Source: Bryum argenteum (Eukaryota > Streptophyta > Bryopsida > Bryales > Bryaceae). From it: a DNA stretch of 64,000 nucleotides. The DNA is taken from NCBI GenBank assembly GCA_037043015.1, contig CM073330.1, positions 15,208,512-15,272,511 on the forward strand, given 5' to 3'. The translations under genes and the position numbers were made by a program. The notes beneath the pieces are model-generated. The model had not been told where the DNA came from and searched no databases. It saw only the letters and a program-made list of their open reading frames with translations. Every line of letters begins with the position of its first letter. Positions within the stretch are counted from its first letter, which is position 1. This document shows, one piece after another, positions 1 through 12,600 of this stretch.

Positions 1-3000
1 CCCACTTTAGCGGCAGCCAGTTTGATCAATAATTTCACCTGCGAAATTTTACTTGCCGTCAATTATCTTGATAGATGCAAAGAACCCTGATATTCTTGGT
101 TTTACTAACTTCCACTAACAAATTGTCATTCTAAATAATCGATAAAGATTCACTCGAAGGCATCATAATCTGAGTGATAGATGGAGACTTTTGGCGAGGG
201 GATCTGTACACAGATTGCAGGGAGTGTCGAAGTCGCTCTGGCTGCTAAGGTATGCTCAAGAGCCTCATAATCCGACATTTACAAAAGAAATCCTCACACT
301 CTTGGCTATGATACAGAAATACCGACAAGGATCATCTGATATTGTTTACAGCTACGAGCAAGGATTTTTGTAATTACCATCAAGTATGCACCATCATCAA
401 GCCAGTGATTTTCCTTGAGGGCGCCATGTCCACTCGTTTCGATGGCCAAGTGGGTCTCCTCTCCAACCGAGTTCTAAACCACGACAAGCATTCAGCCAAG
501 GTAAAATAATGTATACCCGTCGAACTATCAACCACTAACATACATGAACATCTACATATGTTCCAAGAAACATGACTTCTGTAGTCCATCTTTCCATGAA
601 AATGATTATATTACAATGATGGAGCACACTTACCAAGCGAATGCCTTCATCAATGACATTCTTGTAGCCCCTCTTGAAGCGATGATGCTTACCACCTATT
701 CCAATGTAATTATGATGAGTAAACAAAATCTTCACTACAGTCGATGCTCAGACCGCGACATTGAACAGCTGTAAAGAGCTGAGGTACAATTTCAATAGAC
801 ATCAACAATCAACCAGTAAAACTAAAGGCATCAAGGTGCAAGCATTTGTGAAATCTATCCCTTCTGAAACTATATATCATCAATCCTTGATAGAACAACG
901 AACAATAGAAAGTTGACATACCCAGCTTTTGTTCAATGAAGGTAGTAAGACCATCCGAGGTCACGCTGTCGGTAACAATTGTAGTCCCTGGATGCTGATA
1001 GAAAAGCAACAGGGATTCAGGGGGTAAGCTTCCATCGTACAGTACTCCAGAGTAGGAAGAGATAAGGCTGGACATGAAATTAGTTCCACTAAAATCAAAC
1101 TTTGGAGAAGTATTAGGGCTCCTAAGTCTCATTTACCTGCTCCAAGACGATGGCAGATAATAGAGCAATAAGGCGATTGCGATTCAACTCCCTGCCACTG
1201 GAGTCTACAGCAGCGGCCCTGTATATCAAGTACAGTAATAAGGCGATTCTTAAAGATATAACTTCATTTATCCAAAAAGGAGGACAGTATGAATACTGTG
1301 ATGAGAACTGTCCAATTACGTCATGGATAAGTGAATCAAGCAAAATGACCTCCAGTTTATTACCTATCCACATCTGTGTCGAATATGATGCCTAGATCGG
1401 CTTTCTGGTCCAAGACCGCTTTTGTGATGGCCTCCATCGCTTTTTTGTCTTCAGGGTTGGGGATGTGATTCGGGAACATACCTGGTTCACACAAATTCAC
1501 CCGTTCAATAGACGTAGAAAAATGCACAAAGCTACTAATACAAGCTCAAAATCATCTCAATGATAGCCAAGCGGCCCGGAAAAAGTAAAAGTCTCGGACA
1601 CAGGTATGAACAATCTAGACATAATTGCACGAAGAGCTGCTTAACAACGAGATCTAGGTTGCCTGCCAAAATTGCAAAATCTCTAACAATGTTAAAATTT
1701 ACTTCTCCATTGGCAAGAGAAAACTACTCCGCCATGACGAAGCGATTCATCTTCTGAATCAGCTCGAGTGCGACAAAACTTGTCAACGACCGAAGACAAT
1801 GCAGTGTACAAAAGCCTACCATCAGGTTCCAGGAATTGACTTCCGGTCGTTACTGCTCCCAAAGGCTCCAGAACACGCCCCTGAAGATGTCCGAAGAAAA
1901 TGTAACACATGCATACACATAGCAGGAACAACGAAATAGTTCAACAAAAGCTAATTATGGCTGTAATACTCGATTATTATGTTTGAGTGACTGGCTTCCT
2001 TACTGCAAAGAAGCCGCCTGCTCCATTTCCTGCGTCCACGACTATGTGAAAGCCTTCCAATGGTCGCTCTGCATATCAGATGATAACAAGATGAAAGTAA
2101 GTTTCTTTCGTGCGCATGAACCACAAGAAAACTTCCAACAAAAGCGTCGTTGTTCTGAAGTATATTCTGGACAAAATTTAGAAGCTTACCTACTCCTCCC
2201 GCTCCCTTGCGAACAGCAGCTACAAGATCAGCAGTATACTGCTCCATGTAATCAACAGAATGCGCAACTTTGTCTGCAACAGCTGCGGCCGCTTTTGTAC
2301 TTTCTTGGGACATCACATGGTAGATTTTGTCTGCTCTTTCTAGAATGTCAGTGATGTCTTTCTTGCCAAGGCCTCCATCACTGGTGAAGAACTTCAGTCC
2401 GTTCCGGTTATATGGGAGATGGCTTGCTGTACAAACAACGAAGCACTAAAACGATCAGTCCGATGAAGAATCACATTCATAAGTCACTCTAACGATGCCA
2501 TGTAGAAAAGAAATGAGATGCAAGAAGGCGATTTAAGGTAACAATCGGATTACAGTGCACTCGTGAACGTTGTCGATCAGCACATCCAACTCTTAATAAG
2601 GCCAAGACTTGATATGAGGACAATTAGCACCTGTGATCATGATCGCTCCATCAACAGGGCAGAAAATCTCTTTTCGACTAGTTAAGGTGCTGTTGAACAT
2701 CGCCGGCGTTGATGCCAATCTGTTGAAACATCACAATCGTATTCGAATCAAGGCAAAATCCATACAGATATAAGAATACCTCATTTTATATGATTGTACT
2801 CGGTGAAAAGTACATTTTATATGATTGTACTCGGTGAAAAGTACCAGATGCACTTCAATTGTAGGTCAGAATGGCAAGCAAATTTCTTGAAGAAAACTTA
2901 CCCATACTCAACGACTTCCAAACCGGCTCCAGCAATGCCCCGTGCTACGGCATCCTGTACAGATCAAATAACGATCGTTAGTAAGAAGCACCATCCATAC

Positions 3001-4434
3001 TTCACGACTGATTTATCCGCATCCTTAACAAGCCAGAGATACTGCGAGGCAGCACAACTAATAACGATGAACTCAAGTCTTCAGCTTCAATACGTTAAAG
3101 ACGTGAAAACCACTTTTCTCCATAGATGCTTATCATTCGCACCTGCATAGATTTCGCAGATATTCTTGAGTCGTGTCCAAGAGAGATTCTAAGTTTCGTC
3201 GTAAAATCAGATTCCTTCCTGTCGAGAAGCCACGCTGCAAATGCAGCACCAATAGCCTCGGCGACAGCCTCCGTGAGATTGACAGGCTCGCCCTCTACAC
3301 CTTCCACTGCTACTCCTCGAATGTCACTGCACATCCACAACAAGGAATGTGGATGAATTAGCTGCCACATCGAATGGTTACATAACATCACTCAGCAAGC
3401 AGTTTATGCCCCGCATGTATGATAAAAGCTAAACTTGAATCTCAACTCTAGTCTCGACACTGAAGTTAGAAAATGTTACAAGTAAGAGCTAAGAATGCTC
3501 CAGAATATTACTCGTAAGCTAGTGCTTCGTTCCATTCCTCATGACATTCGGGCTATCGATCAAAAACCCCAGACCGATCCAATAACGTATAACAGACAAA
3601 TATACACTATATCAGCTTCATCAGGGAGTCAAAATGATTGGACAAGGAAAATAGACTGATCGGATGCTGAAAGTGAAGATTGTTTTCACCTGCCGTTCTG
3701 AAGTTTCTTGAAGTCAACCGTCTTAGCCAATGTTGACTCACTCCCAGCCGATATAGCAGCTGTAATCACAAGAGAAGAGACCTTAATTGACGATACTAAG
3801 ACTGCACAGTTGATCCTTTTCAACCAATCAATCCTTGAATACTCACATTCTGAATAGAAAAGCATTCAACTGGAACTCGTTAAGACCTTAGAAGAAGAAT
3901 GTGTAGAATATATAGAAGGGGAAAGGCTGCGAAATAAATTCATCACATCAGATTAACGACAGAACGTGTAACCTATCAGTAAAAGAAATAACGAATGCTC
4001 CACATGAATTAACATCATGAATAATTTCTTACTAGAGAACTGGTTTCTAATAGACTTGTCAGTTACATTTTTGTTCATACTGTTTCTAGTACTATGCAAT
4101 ATATTGATACACACTTCAAACTTTGAGCTGGATTCACTGCTCAATTCAGAAACACACCTCGGGTCGCCATTGAATATCGAGATCGACGAGGTAAAACCGA
4201 CCTCGAGTTGAAGCTGGTGTTAGCCTTAATGTTTGATCGCAAACCAAAAAATCCTTGAGGATGAAGCTTCTCGCTGCTGATTTTTCCGCTCACCTCGGTC
4301 TGACACACAGAAGCGTGCACCGGCAGCTTACACAACTGCCACACCGAAGCTGCAAGAAAATGGAAATTCAGGTGTCGACAACTCCACTTCGTAAAACGAA
4401 AAACGCATCCCTCACAATCTATCCAAGATCTCAA
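1..4434 (-). CDS. Plastid-type phosphoglucomutase/phosphomannomutase-like protein (3' end outside window)
   Basis: Alpha-D-phosphohexomutase superfamily enzyme, expected to move phosphate between C1 and C6 of a hexose phosphate. It resembles the plant family typified by Arabidopsis At1g70820. Exons on the minus strand: 4158-4434, 3690-3759, 3143-3326, 2902-2954, 2631-2719, 2190-2426, 2004-2068, 1820-1880, 1364-1481, 1137-1218, 922-994, 634-695, 378-473 and 1-38 (continuing). All junctions keep frame and give about 501 residues so far. Exon 1 is rich in Ser, Arg and Lys and lacks a domain, as expected of a plastid transit peptide. Landmarks in order: GHDSRIS; the phosphoserine loop TASHLPYNRNG; metal loop DTDVDR, followed by AAAVDSSGREL; HPGTTIVTDSVTSDGL; and the sugar-binding loop ETSGHGALKENHW. 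The start at 4434 is the first ATG of the exon-1 frame. The identity of the real sugar substrate cannot be read from the sequence. Confidence 0.9.
2783..2844. repeat. Perfect 31-bp tandem duplication in an intron
   Basis: Two identical adjacent 31-bp units (2783-2813 and 2814-2844), each beginning attttatatgattg and ending gaaaagtac. They lie in the intron between the exons at 2902-2954 and 2631-2719 of the phosphohexomutase gene. Perfect identity suggests a recent slippage or duplication. Confidence 0.9.
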
Positions 4435-5432
4435 TCTGCAGAGATCGATTCCAATTCTAAGAATGTAACCCTACTTAAAGGTATTAATACTAATATACTT
4501 AGTCCTTCGCACATAGTCACACTTATCACTGTCCAGAATATAGTAGCACCAGAATCTGACCACACATTTGACGATGAGAATAGAGGAAAAAAGGTGGTCA
4601 CCAAATCGGTAACTAGCAACGGAATTGGGGATTTTCTAGTGCTAATCGAACGAGAAAAATAAGAGGAGTGCAATGAAGGGGAGCATAGAAGAAAACAGGA
4701 AGTGAGTAGCGACATTACAGGCCATAGCTAGCTCGCGCGATAGACAACAAAACAGCAGCGACAGCGTGCTTACTCTTCACTTTCAAACAAGGGCAGCTTC
4801 CGAAAACTGGGGAACATAAAAGGGAACTTAGGTGGGGAACAGGTGGGGAAAGCATGAGTTGGTTATGAAAATGAGAGGGGATCTTCGTTCCCATTCGGGG
4901 CACGTGGGTGATTTGCAGTGAAGATCTTAGGCTGCGCTTCATGTGATCCAGTTGGCAGGTTGCTATGTCGCTTATGTGGAATTTGATTGAGGCAAGGTGG
5001 AGGCTCTATGAAGGCCGATACAAGGTGGATACTCCTCCCATTCAGCTCAAAAACCACTCAATTTTCGGATCGGCTATCTCACTGAGGGTGTTGAAGAGGG
5101 ACGCTAAATAAAATAATAAGGAGATCATACCGATTGGAATCATGGATCTTGAATCATTTAGCTCGGAAGGGGAACTCATAATTGTACCTAAAATCACTAA
5201 ACCTGAAATTTATATCTTGATTACATCCATCGTCAAAGTTGGAGGCTATAATGTACCTCTTGCTTGTGAGAGAGTTGTTTGTGGTGCCACCTACTATCCT
5301 TCCTCTTTGTCTTGAACCAATCAAGCGACAGAATTTGCTTCGCCAACCTTTACTAAGTATAAGCACTTGTTTGCCATAATCCTTTAGCACCTTACCACAC
5401 ACCAATAACAAAAATAACCCAGACACTTCAGT
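4435..5432. other. Upstream region of the phosphohexomutase gene, no gene seen
   Basis: Presumed promoter and 5' UTR of the minus-strand phosphohexomutase gene. Short open frames in all frames show no recognisable domain or splice-consistent coding pattern. No convincing TATA box was singled out. Confidence 0.5.
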
Positions 5433-5520
5433 CATCACCTCAATTTACTCTCACCTTCCCATAACCTCAATCTACTCTCACCTTCCCATCACCTCATTTT
5501 ACTTACTTTCAACTTTCCAT
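5433..5520. repeat. Imperfect tandem repeat, about 27-bp unit, three copies
   Basis: Three consecutive pyrimidine-rich units of about 27-30 bp built on the pattern catcacctcaatttactc followed by tcaccttcc. The first two units differ by only a few bases and the third is more diverged. The flanking 5.5-6.8 kb stretch is AT-rich and shows no gene. Confidence 0.7.
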
Positions 5521-6819
5521 CAACCCATCTCCTCTTTCTATTCACTTCATTTTCATTCCTACTTCTAACTTATTTTTCTTCTTTCTCATTATATTTGACA
5601 TCTTTATCATCCTATATGGCTTGATTGCTTTGATGATCATTCAACATATGCCAATAGAACACACATGAACATAAATTCACATACACATTCAATCATTTCT
5701 GCTTCCCAATTCATTTTACCCTTTTTTTTCAATTTTTTGCTAATCTCTATTTTTCCACATTTCTACCAAAACAAACCTTATATTCTTTATTCCTCAACTT
5801 CTTAGTGGAATTAAGGCCCCCCCTCCATAGCCATAGTGCCAATTTCTCAAGAAATATTGTTTTCAATTCTCAAGCTTCTCGACATGCATGAAACAATTCC
5901 TCCATGAAATGATTACTTGAATTATTTGGGGGAATGTTTTACCATCTCGCTCAAGGAAGTTTGACGTCAAAATACTATTCAAATATTGTCGTTTACATAC
6001 ATTTTTGTTAATCAATTGTTCCTCTTCTGACACCCAAAACAACACCAAGTTTAGTAAGTTGAAAACAAAAGACATGAGCAAGACAATGGTAGTTCCGCCA
6101 GAATGGTGCTATATCAAAAAGCTTAATCGGACGTTTCCAAGCATTACTAAGGTAAACTACATACCTCGAGGCATAGAATATGTTATTATGATTGTGAAAC
6201 AAACCTCTATGTCTCAACCTCCTGTACGTATTGATAACAAAGACACCTAGATGCCAGTATCCATTGCATTGCAATACATCATGTTTGAAGTTCATGTTTT
6301 CAGCAATCCCAATTCTAAGTGCAATAAAGGTTAGTAATAATTATGTGGTTGCAACAAACTTAGTTATCCTATGAATATGCATCTCAAGTGCATGAGGTTA
6401 GTAGCCCAGACTTTTTTTCAAGAGCGATTTGTCTATTAGGCATAGACATTGTTGAAGATGGGATTGCGGTCAAACTTGATAGTTATGACTATGTTCATAT
6501 TCAATGTGGTACTAGACATGCCTAAAGTTTTCATTATGGTTATTTTATTGGTCATATTGTTCATGGTCAGAAACCTCCTCCATCTTGTTTCCAAATCTTT
6601 GTGACCTTTCGTGTCTTCACGATTCTTTATCTTCACCATTGCTCATGTTCGTAGTGCCTATATTCATCATGAAGTTATTAATTTCAAGTACTTGATAATG
6701 CAATATAGTGAAATCTCAAGTACATGCTCCCTTTCACCATTTTTTAATGCTAATGTAGAAAGCTCTTCTTAGCATTTAACAAAAGGAAAAGTAGTCCAAA
6801 GCTACACCATTTTTTTCAC

Positions 6820-8080
6820 TATTTCCATTAACCCCTAAATCTCCTTGGTGTTTTGTGGGAGCTTGAAACCTCAAAACTGCGATTCTCTACCTCTAAGCAC
6901 TCGTGGGGGTGTGAACCAATTTATTTTCCCTTTTTAAAACCTCCAACTATAAGATCTTGTACCTAAGAATATGTTTGATTATTGTTCAAAAAATTGACCG
7001 TTGGATGTTTACCATTTGAAAGATCATAACATCCAAAGTTTGTCTCCCAAGTATTTTTGGGCATTGAGAAGATTGGTTTTGAAATCTTTGGAGGCTGCCC
7101 TTGTAAAATTGGTAAACTTCTTGACTTGAGTCACTTTGAAATGTGAGTAGTGATTTAGAAATGAACATGTTTCCAAAAAATAAAATAAAAAAAGTTACTT
7201 TTTTAAGCTGCCCCATCTCGGCTCGCAACCCAAGGATTGTCCTAGAAGACTCAAAAATTGGAATTTGCCTTTGCAAATTTTACCATGTACACTTTGCAGT
7301 ATAAGGAGGACCCAATAAAAATCTTAGGCAAAAATATTACTTCTAACCCCTTCATCTAGGCTGCCCGGAATTGCAAAAACCCATTTCGGGCTTCAAGGAG
7401 AGTTAGGGTTAAAGAAACACATGGCAAATCAAGTACTAAACTATATCGATCAAAGAGCTTCCAACTAAAAAGTTGTTGGGAACCATCTTAAGACCATAAT
7501 TTTGAAAAAATTCATGAACAATTTTGTTTGATTTCTCATAATTGGCTTGCAATGGTAAAACATGCCCAATGTATGAAATCTCAAAACCAAAAGCTACTGT
7601 CACTAAAATGCATGCCATCAATTCATACTTTATATTATGCATTTGAAAATTTCACCACACAAACAAGACTTGCTTTGGGATTCACTCAAGTAATTCCATT
7701 AAAAATGAATCTCAAATGAAGAAGTTATGGCTCTTCAAAGTTTCTGCCCTTGATCCAAAATGTATAAAAAACGTAGGGACGTATAGGAGTTAAACACAAT
7801 AAACTCCTTACATGATTTTGTATCACTTATTCTGCAAAGTTGTACCCTATGCTAAAGATATACACTTGATTCTTTTTGGTATGTTAGGAAGTGCTCAAAA
7901 TTGGGACAATATCAAAAATGACATACTAGAGTGTATTTTGCAAGAGATTCATAATACTTTCAGAAGTTGGTTACGAATGTATTCACATTCTAGACTACAC
8001 TATTTTAGTATCCCCTACAGGTCCAACTTCAAAAATTTATAACACATTTTAGATGGGTCCAAATTTGATGATTCCAACAT
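6820..8080 (+). repeat. Dispersed non-coding repeat, copy 1
   Basis: AT-rich block without coding potential that aligns by eye, in the same order, with a second block at about 38985-40515. Shared landmarks include gagcttgaaacctcaaaa/gaagcttgaaacctcaaaa, 'gatcttg(t/c)acctaag', 'ttgaccgttggatgt', 'ccttgtaaaattggta' and 'gctgcccggaattgcaaaaaccca'. Its 7530-7765 part is also related to the arms of the inverted repeat at 17-19 kb. No open frame, terminal repeats or target duplication could be fixed, so the class is unknown. Confidence 0.7.
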
Positions 8081-9657
8081 GATTAATCTTCTTAGCCCAT
8101 GCACACAAACTAATAATACAAATAATTCGTCATGGTGAAATCTAAGCGATTATTGAGTAGCCTATTAGAATGAAATTAGAGCAGAATAACATGGCTCAAG
8201 CTCGACTCTTATATAACGAGAGTGAATTAGGTCAAATTAATGAATTAGACATTATGCAAAACATTTGTTAAGAAGGATTCTCTATATTGATATATCCTAC
8301 ATTTTTTGTATGCTATTAGTTCGGAAATGTTCCAAACTTTATTCCAATTTTTTTTTTTTTTTTTTTAAAATTTTAGTCCGGAGGACATAGGTACATTCTA
8401 GTATTCCAGAATGCACTCAAGCCAAGCTCTTTACCTCTACTGTTGCAAACTTTTCCATTTTCCTACCTCCAGTGCATGCATGCAACTTTGCCACAGGGAT
8501 CAGTTTTCTACTCACCGATGAGCCCAAACGAATATTTATCATCCAAGAAGGCCAAACGTCATCCATATCCTTCATGGCGCCTTCTGTTCGAGCGGGTATG
8601 GCCCGAACTGTATAACCTGCCTTGCTTAAACCCTAAACCCTTGGCGCCGCTCCGACTTTCATCGGTCGGAACGCATCCCTTGACTGAGATCACGATTCGC
8701 CATTTTGGACGGATCGCGAACTTGCAGCTTGACAATAATAATTACTAAAAGAGGGTTGTACGTAGATGACGATATGCCGAAACGGCAGTCGTTGGTTCAC
8801 TCGTGATAGAGCCTCTGTGCACACCTGAAGCGCTATAGCATTCGGCATTGGGACCGGTGGCTCTGTCATCAGCTTTCTTCTCAGGTCCTACACCTTGATA
8901 AGCTTGTTTTGTTCAGAAATCTGCCGACGACGAAGTTCTACACTTTGCTGATGATTTTTATCTCTGCTCGTTTGTAGGTGAATTTCGACTCTTGTTGCTT
9001 GCGCTTAAAGAATTTCACTTCCTCGCTTAATAAGTACTGGTCGCACCTAAATTTGGATTGAAGGCGCTGACCACATGACGTCTGGCATTTCTGAAAATTC
9101 AAATTAGATTTCCCGCCACTCAGCTTGAAGAAGCTGGGGAATATAGCCTGTGGATTCACGCTGGGTACTAATACATTCAGTTGTCAAGTATTAGTGAGGC
9201 CCATGTTCAGAGGATTTTTTGTTGTAAGCCTTCGGCTTGAATGGACCACCTTTTTTGCACTACCGCGTTAGCGCAGCTCCTCCTTGTAGGGTTCGGTGCT
9301 CTCCTCTTCTCTCGTCTGGACCTCTCATCTTTCCTGTCTGGCCGAGAGTGGGTGTCCTTTGAGGAAGTACTTAGCTGGACAGAGATCTGAATATGTGTAC
9401 TGAAGCTTAACGGACGCCCTGGTCAAAGAACACTCTTGTGGTGATTTCCCTATTTCTCTTATTACATTTTTGAGCTCTTTTCACTCGTACACGTTTTGAT
9501 GGAAAAGAATTGCAAAGCTTTGTTGATGAAGCAGATTGTCAGCGTTTATTGACACTCTTGCTGGTTATTTGTTGACAGAGATGAGGGCACAATGTGACGC
9601 ATGTGGAGCTCAAGTTTGGTGCTAGCTAAGCAAGTTTCTCACTAAGAATCTCTACCA
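8081..9657 (+). promoter_or_regulatory. MSH1 upstream region with a telo-box
   Basis: The stretch holds no supported gene. A poly-T tract lies near 8350. From about 8560 base composition becomes more GC-rich, as in 5' UTRs of neighbouring genes. At 8628-8640 the sequence aaaccctaaaccc contains the plant telo-box (AAACCCTA), a promoter element common in genes of replication and translation. The likely MSH1 transcription start lies between this site and 9658, and a TAA lies in frame at 9643-9645 just before the chosen ATG. Confidence 0.5.
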
Positions 9658-12600
9658 ATGGCAGCCATTCACGCGATGGGACTCTCTCAAGCTTTGGGCC
9701 GATTCGGTCTAAAAGGAGAATACATAAAATTGGAGAGTGCATTTACAGGAGCAAAGTACCTCAAGGGACAAGGCCAGTGTTTACTTCTCTCGAAGCCTTT
9801 AGTGCGAAAAGAAGAGAACCGGTACACTTGCTACTCGACATTGAAGACCCTAGACATTGCAAAGGTTGAAGCGGGAACTGTGAAGAGGATGTTACAAAGT
9901 GGAGGAGAGAGCCACATTGACTTTTGGAGGCAGCAGCTGCAGCAATGTCGGAAACCATTGACGAAAGAGATGATGAAGCGGCTGAAATGGAGTAATCCTC
10001 TTGGCTTAGACGAGTCGCTCCGTGGCGGGAGTCTGAAGAAGGGTACCAAGAGTGCGGAGCTTCTTGAGACGAAAGCTCGATTTCCTCGTGAGGTTTTCCT
10101 GTGCAGAACAGGTGATGTTTACGAAGGTGTAGGGGTTGATGCTTGCATTCTGGTTGAGCACGTTGGTGTACCACCCATTGGACGGAAAGACTCGATACCG
10201 AAGGCCGGGTGTCCTGCTGTTAATCTACGACAGGCGATTGATGAGCTCACGCAAGCAGGCTTTTCTGTTTGTGTCGTGGAGGAGCTTCAAGGCACAGTAA
10301 CAGGACGTGGACGTCGCAAAGAGCGGTTCATTGCAGGACATGCACATCCAGGAAGTCCGTATGTCTACGGTTTGGCTGCTCAGAACGTGGACTTGGAGTT
10401 TCCAGAGGCAGTATCGGTTGTTGGCATTTCACACAATAGCAAAGGCTATTGCCTTGTTTTCGCTTCGGAAATCATGCGCACTTATGCAGTGGAAGAGGGA
10501 CTTACTGAGGAGGCCGCTGTTGCCTTGCTGCGTGCCAAAAAATGCCACAAGCTGTATACTCACATTTCCTTACAGGTGGAATCCACAGGTAATGGCAGCT
10601 GGGTGAATCGTGGTCTTTTGTGGAGCGAGTTTCAGAAGCTGCCTCACGAATGGTATGAGAACGATCATGTGGACGAGCTTCTCGTGAAAGTGCGCGACAT
10701 TTATGGACTAAGTGACTCTGCAGAGTTTCGAGAGATCTTAGTTCCGCCAGGAGAGAGACCGCGACCTTTATACATTGGCACGGCGTCTCAAATAGGGATC
10801 ATTCCTACTACAGGAGTCCCCAGTCTTTTGAACATGGTGCTCCCAGACGAAGCCAATGATCTGTGCGTTTCCTTCCTGAAGAATCTGTTGCTCCATCCTC
10901 CTCCTTACCGCGTTGCAGAATCCATACGAGGGGCCTGTGCGGGTTTAAGAGAAGTCACGTGCTCGGTGCCAGATTTTACATGCGTGTCGGCAGCAAAGCT
11001 TAAGAAACTTATAGAGGCGAAGGAGGCGAATCACGTTGAGCTGACGCGTATTCAGCGATTAGCGGAGGATGTGCTCTACATGAGCAATGACTCACAGTTG
11101 ACCGGTGTTTTGGAGCTTCTACTTGAACCTGCTTGGCTTGCCACAGGTACTTCCACACCTCTTTGTGAATGATAGTATTTTTTAAGTAATCTTGGATTAG
11201 TGAAATAGCAAGGATCAGTTGAAACTCCTCACTATTTTTTTGGCACGACGCACTGATATTTTTAATGATTTCATGCAGTTTTAATGTCATAGCAAGATAC
11301 TGTAGTAGACGTTCACCTTAATTGAAGTGTCACGGTGACAGGTCTTCGCATTGGGAGAAAGCAGCTGATTGCAGATTGTAAGTCGCTGTCAAGCAAATTG
11401 CGGAACATGTTAGCGTCTGAAGGTGACCTGGATCAAGCCCGAAGTCAGGGTGCAGGTATTCCTGATGAGTTCTTTCGAGACATGGAGGATACATGGAGAG
11501 GCCGAGTGAAGCGGGAACATGCTGAAGAAGTGTACAGGGAAGTAGATGAAGCAGCAAGTGAGCTGGTAACTGCAGTAACTAACGGTTTTCATCCACTTGT
11601 GTCGCATGACGATGCGAAAATGGAACTTAGCTACAGCTATGAGGATCAATCGGTGTGGCTTCAAGGGAAAAAGGTGTCAGCGGGGGGAAATGGTTCTGTG
11701 GACGCAGCTTTGAAGAGCCTAGTTCCAGCCGTGGATGTCAAAGGAAAAAAGATAGGGGAGGAATGGTGGACAACAAGCTCAGTGGAAAGCGCTTTGAGCA
11801 AGTACCGCGCCGCAACTGAGAAGGCCAGTGTGAGAGTCCTTGAGCTTCTGAGAGCCACATCCGAGGATCTACAGCCGAAGACGGAGGTGCTGATATTTGT
11901 GTCGACTCTGTGTGTGATTGCCAAAACGTTGTGCATGCATGTGGCTGAAGGCACGCGTCGGAAGTGGGTCGTGCCAACGCTGTCTTCCACTGACAGGCAG
12001 ATGGTGCTTGATGACCTCGTTCCATATTGGAATGATCCCGCTCATGACAATGTGCAGCCCAACATGGTTGAAATGAAGTCCATGTACCTCCTTACAGGTA
12101 ATGAGAGCATGGGCTAACAGATCTTACAATGTCAAGTGCGGATCAGACCCCATACATTATACACTATAGCCTTGTCTTTGCTCTCACTTTGTACTTCATA
12201 GGGGTTTAAGTTTTATTCCGTGACTCAATTCAGCTTGTTACTTGCATATTTTTTCAATGAGTCGGCTATTGTCCGACTTGATTCTACACTAGGATGCGTC
12301 GGACGAGATGCTAGCTGGAAGCAGCTATCTTTTGTCCTAGCAGGAAGTTAGTGACTGTCGGGGTACCTCCTTCCCTACTGAGTATCTTATTTGTCAATCA
12401 GGACCCAACGGAGGTGGCAAGTCTAGCATGTTGAGGTCAATCTGTGCAGGAGCTCTTCTTGCCACGTGTGGTCTGATGGTACCTGCGCGTGAAGCCTTGA
12501 TGCCTCGATTTGATGCCATCATTCTGCGGATGATGTCCACAGATAGTCCAGCTGATGGCAAGAGCGCGTTTCAAATGGTACGTGCATTGTCTCGGCACTT

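Noticed and set aside
9230-9300. tRNA-like segment (gttagcgcag followed by gggttcggtgct)
   Set aside because: The stems of a cloverleaf cannot be formed with normal spacing, so no tRNA gene is called.
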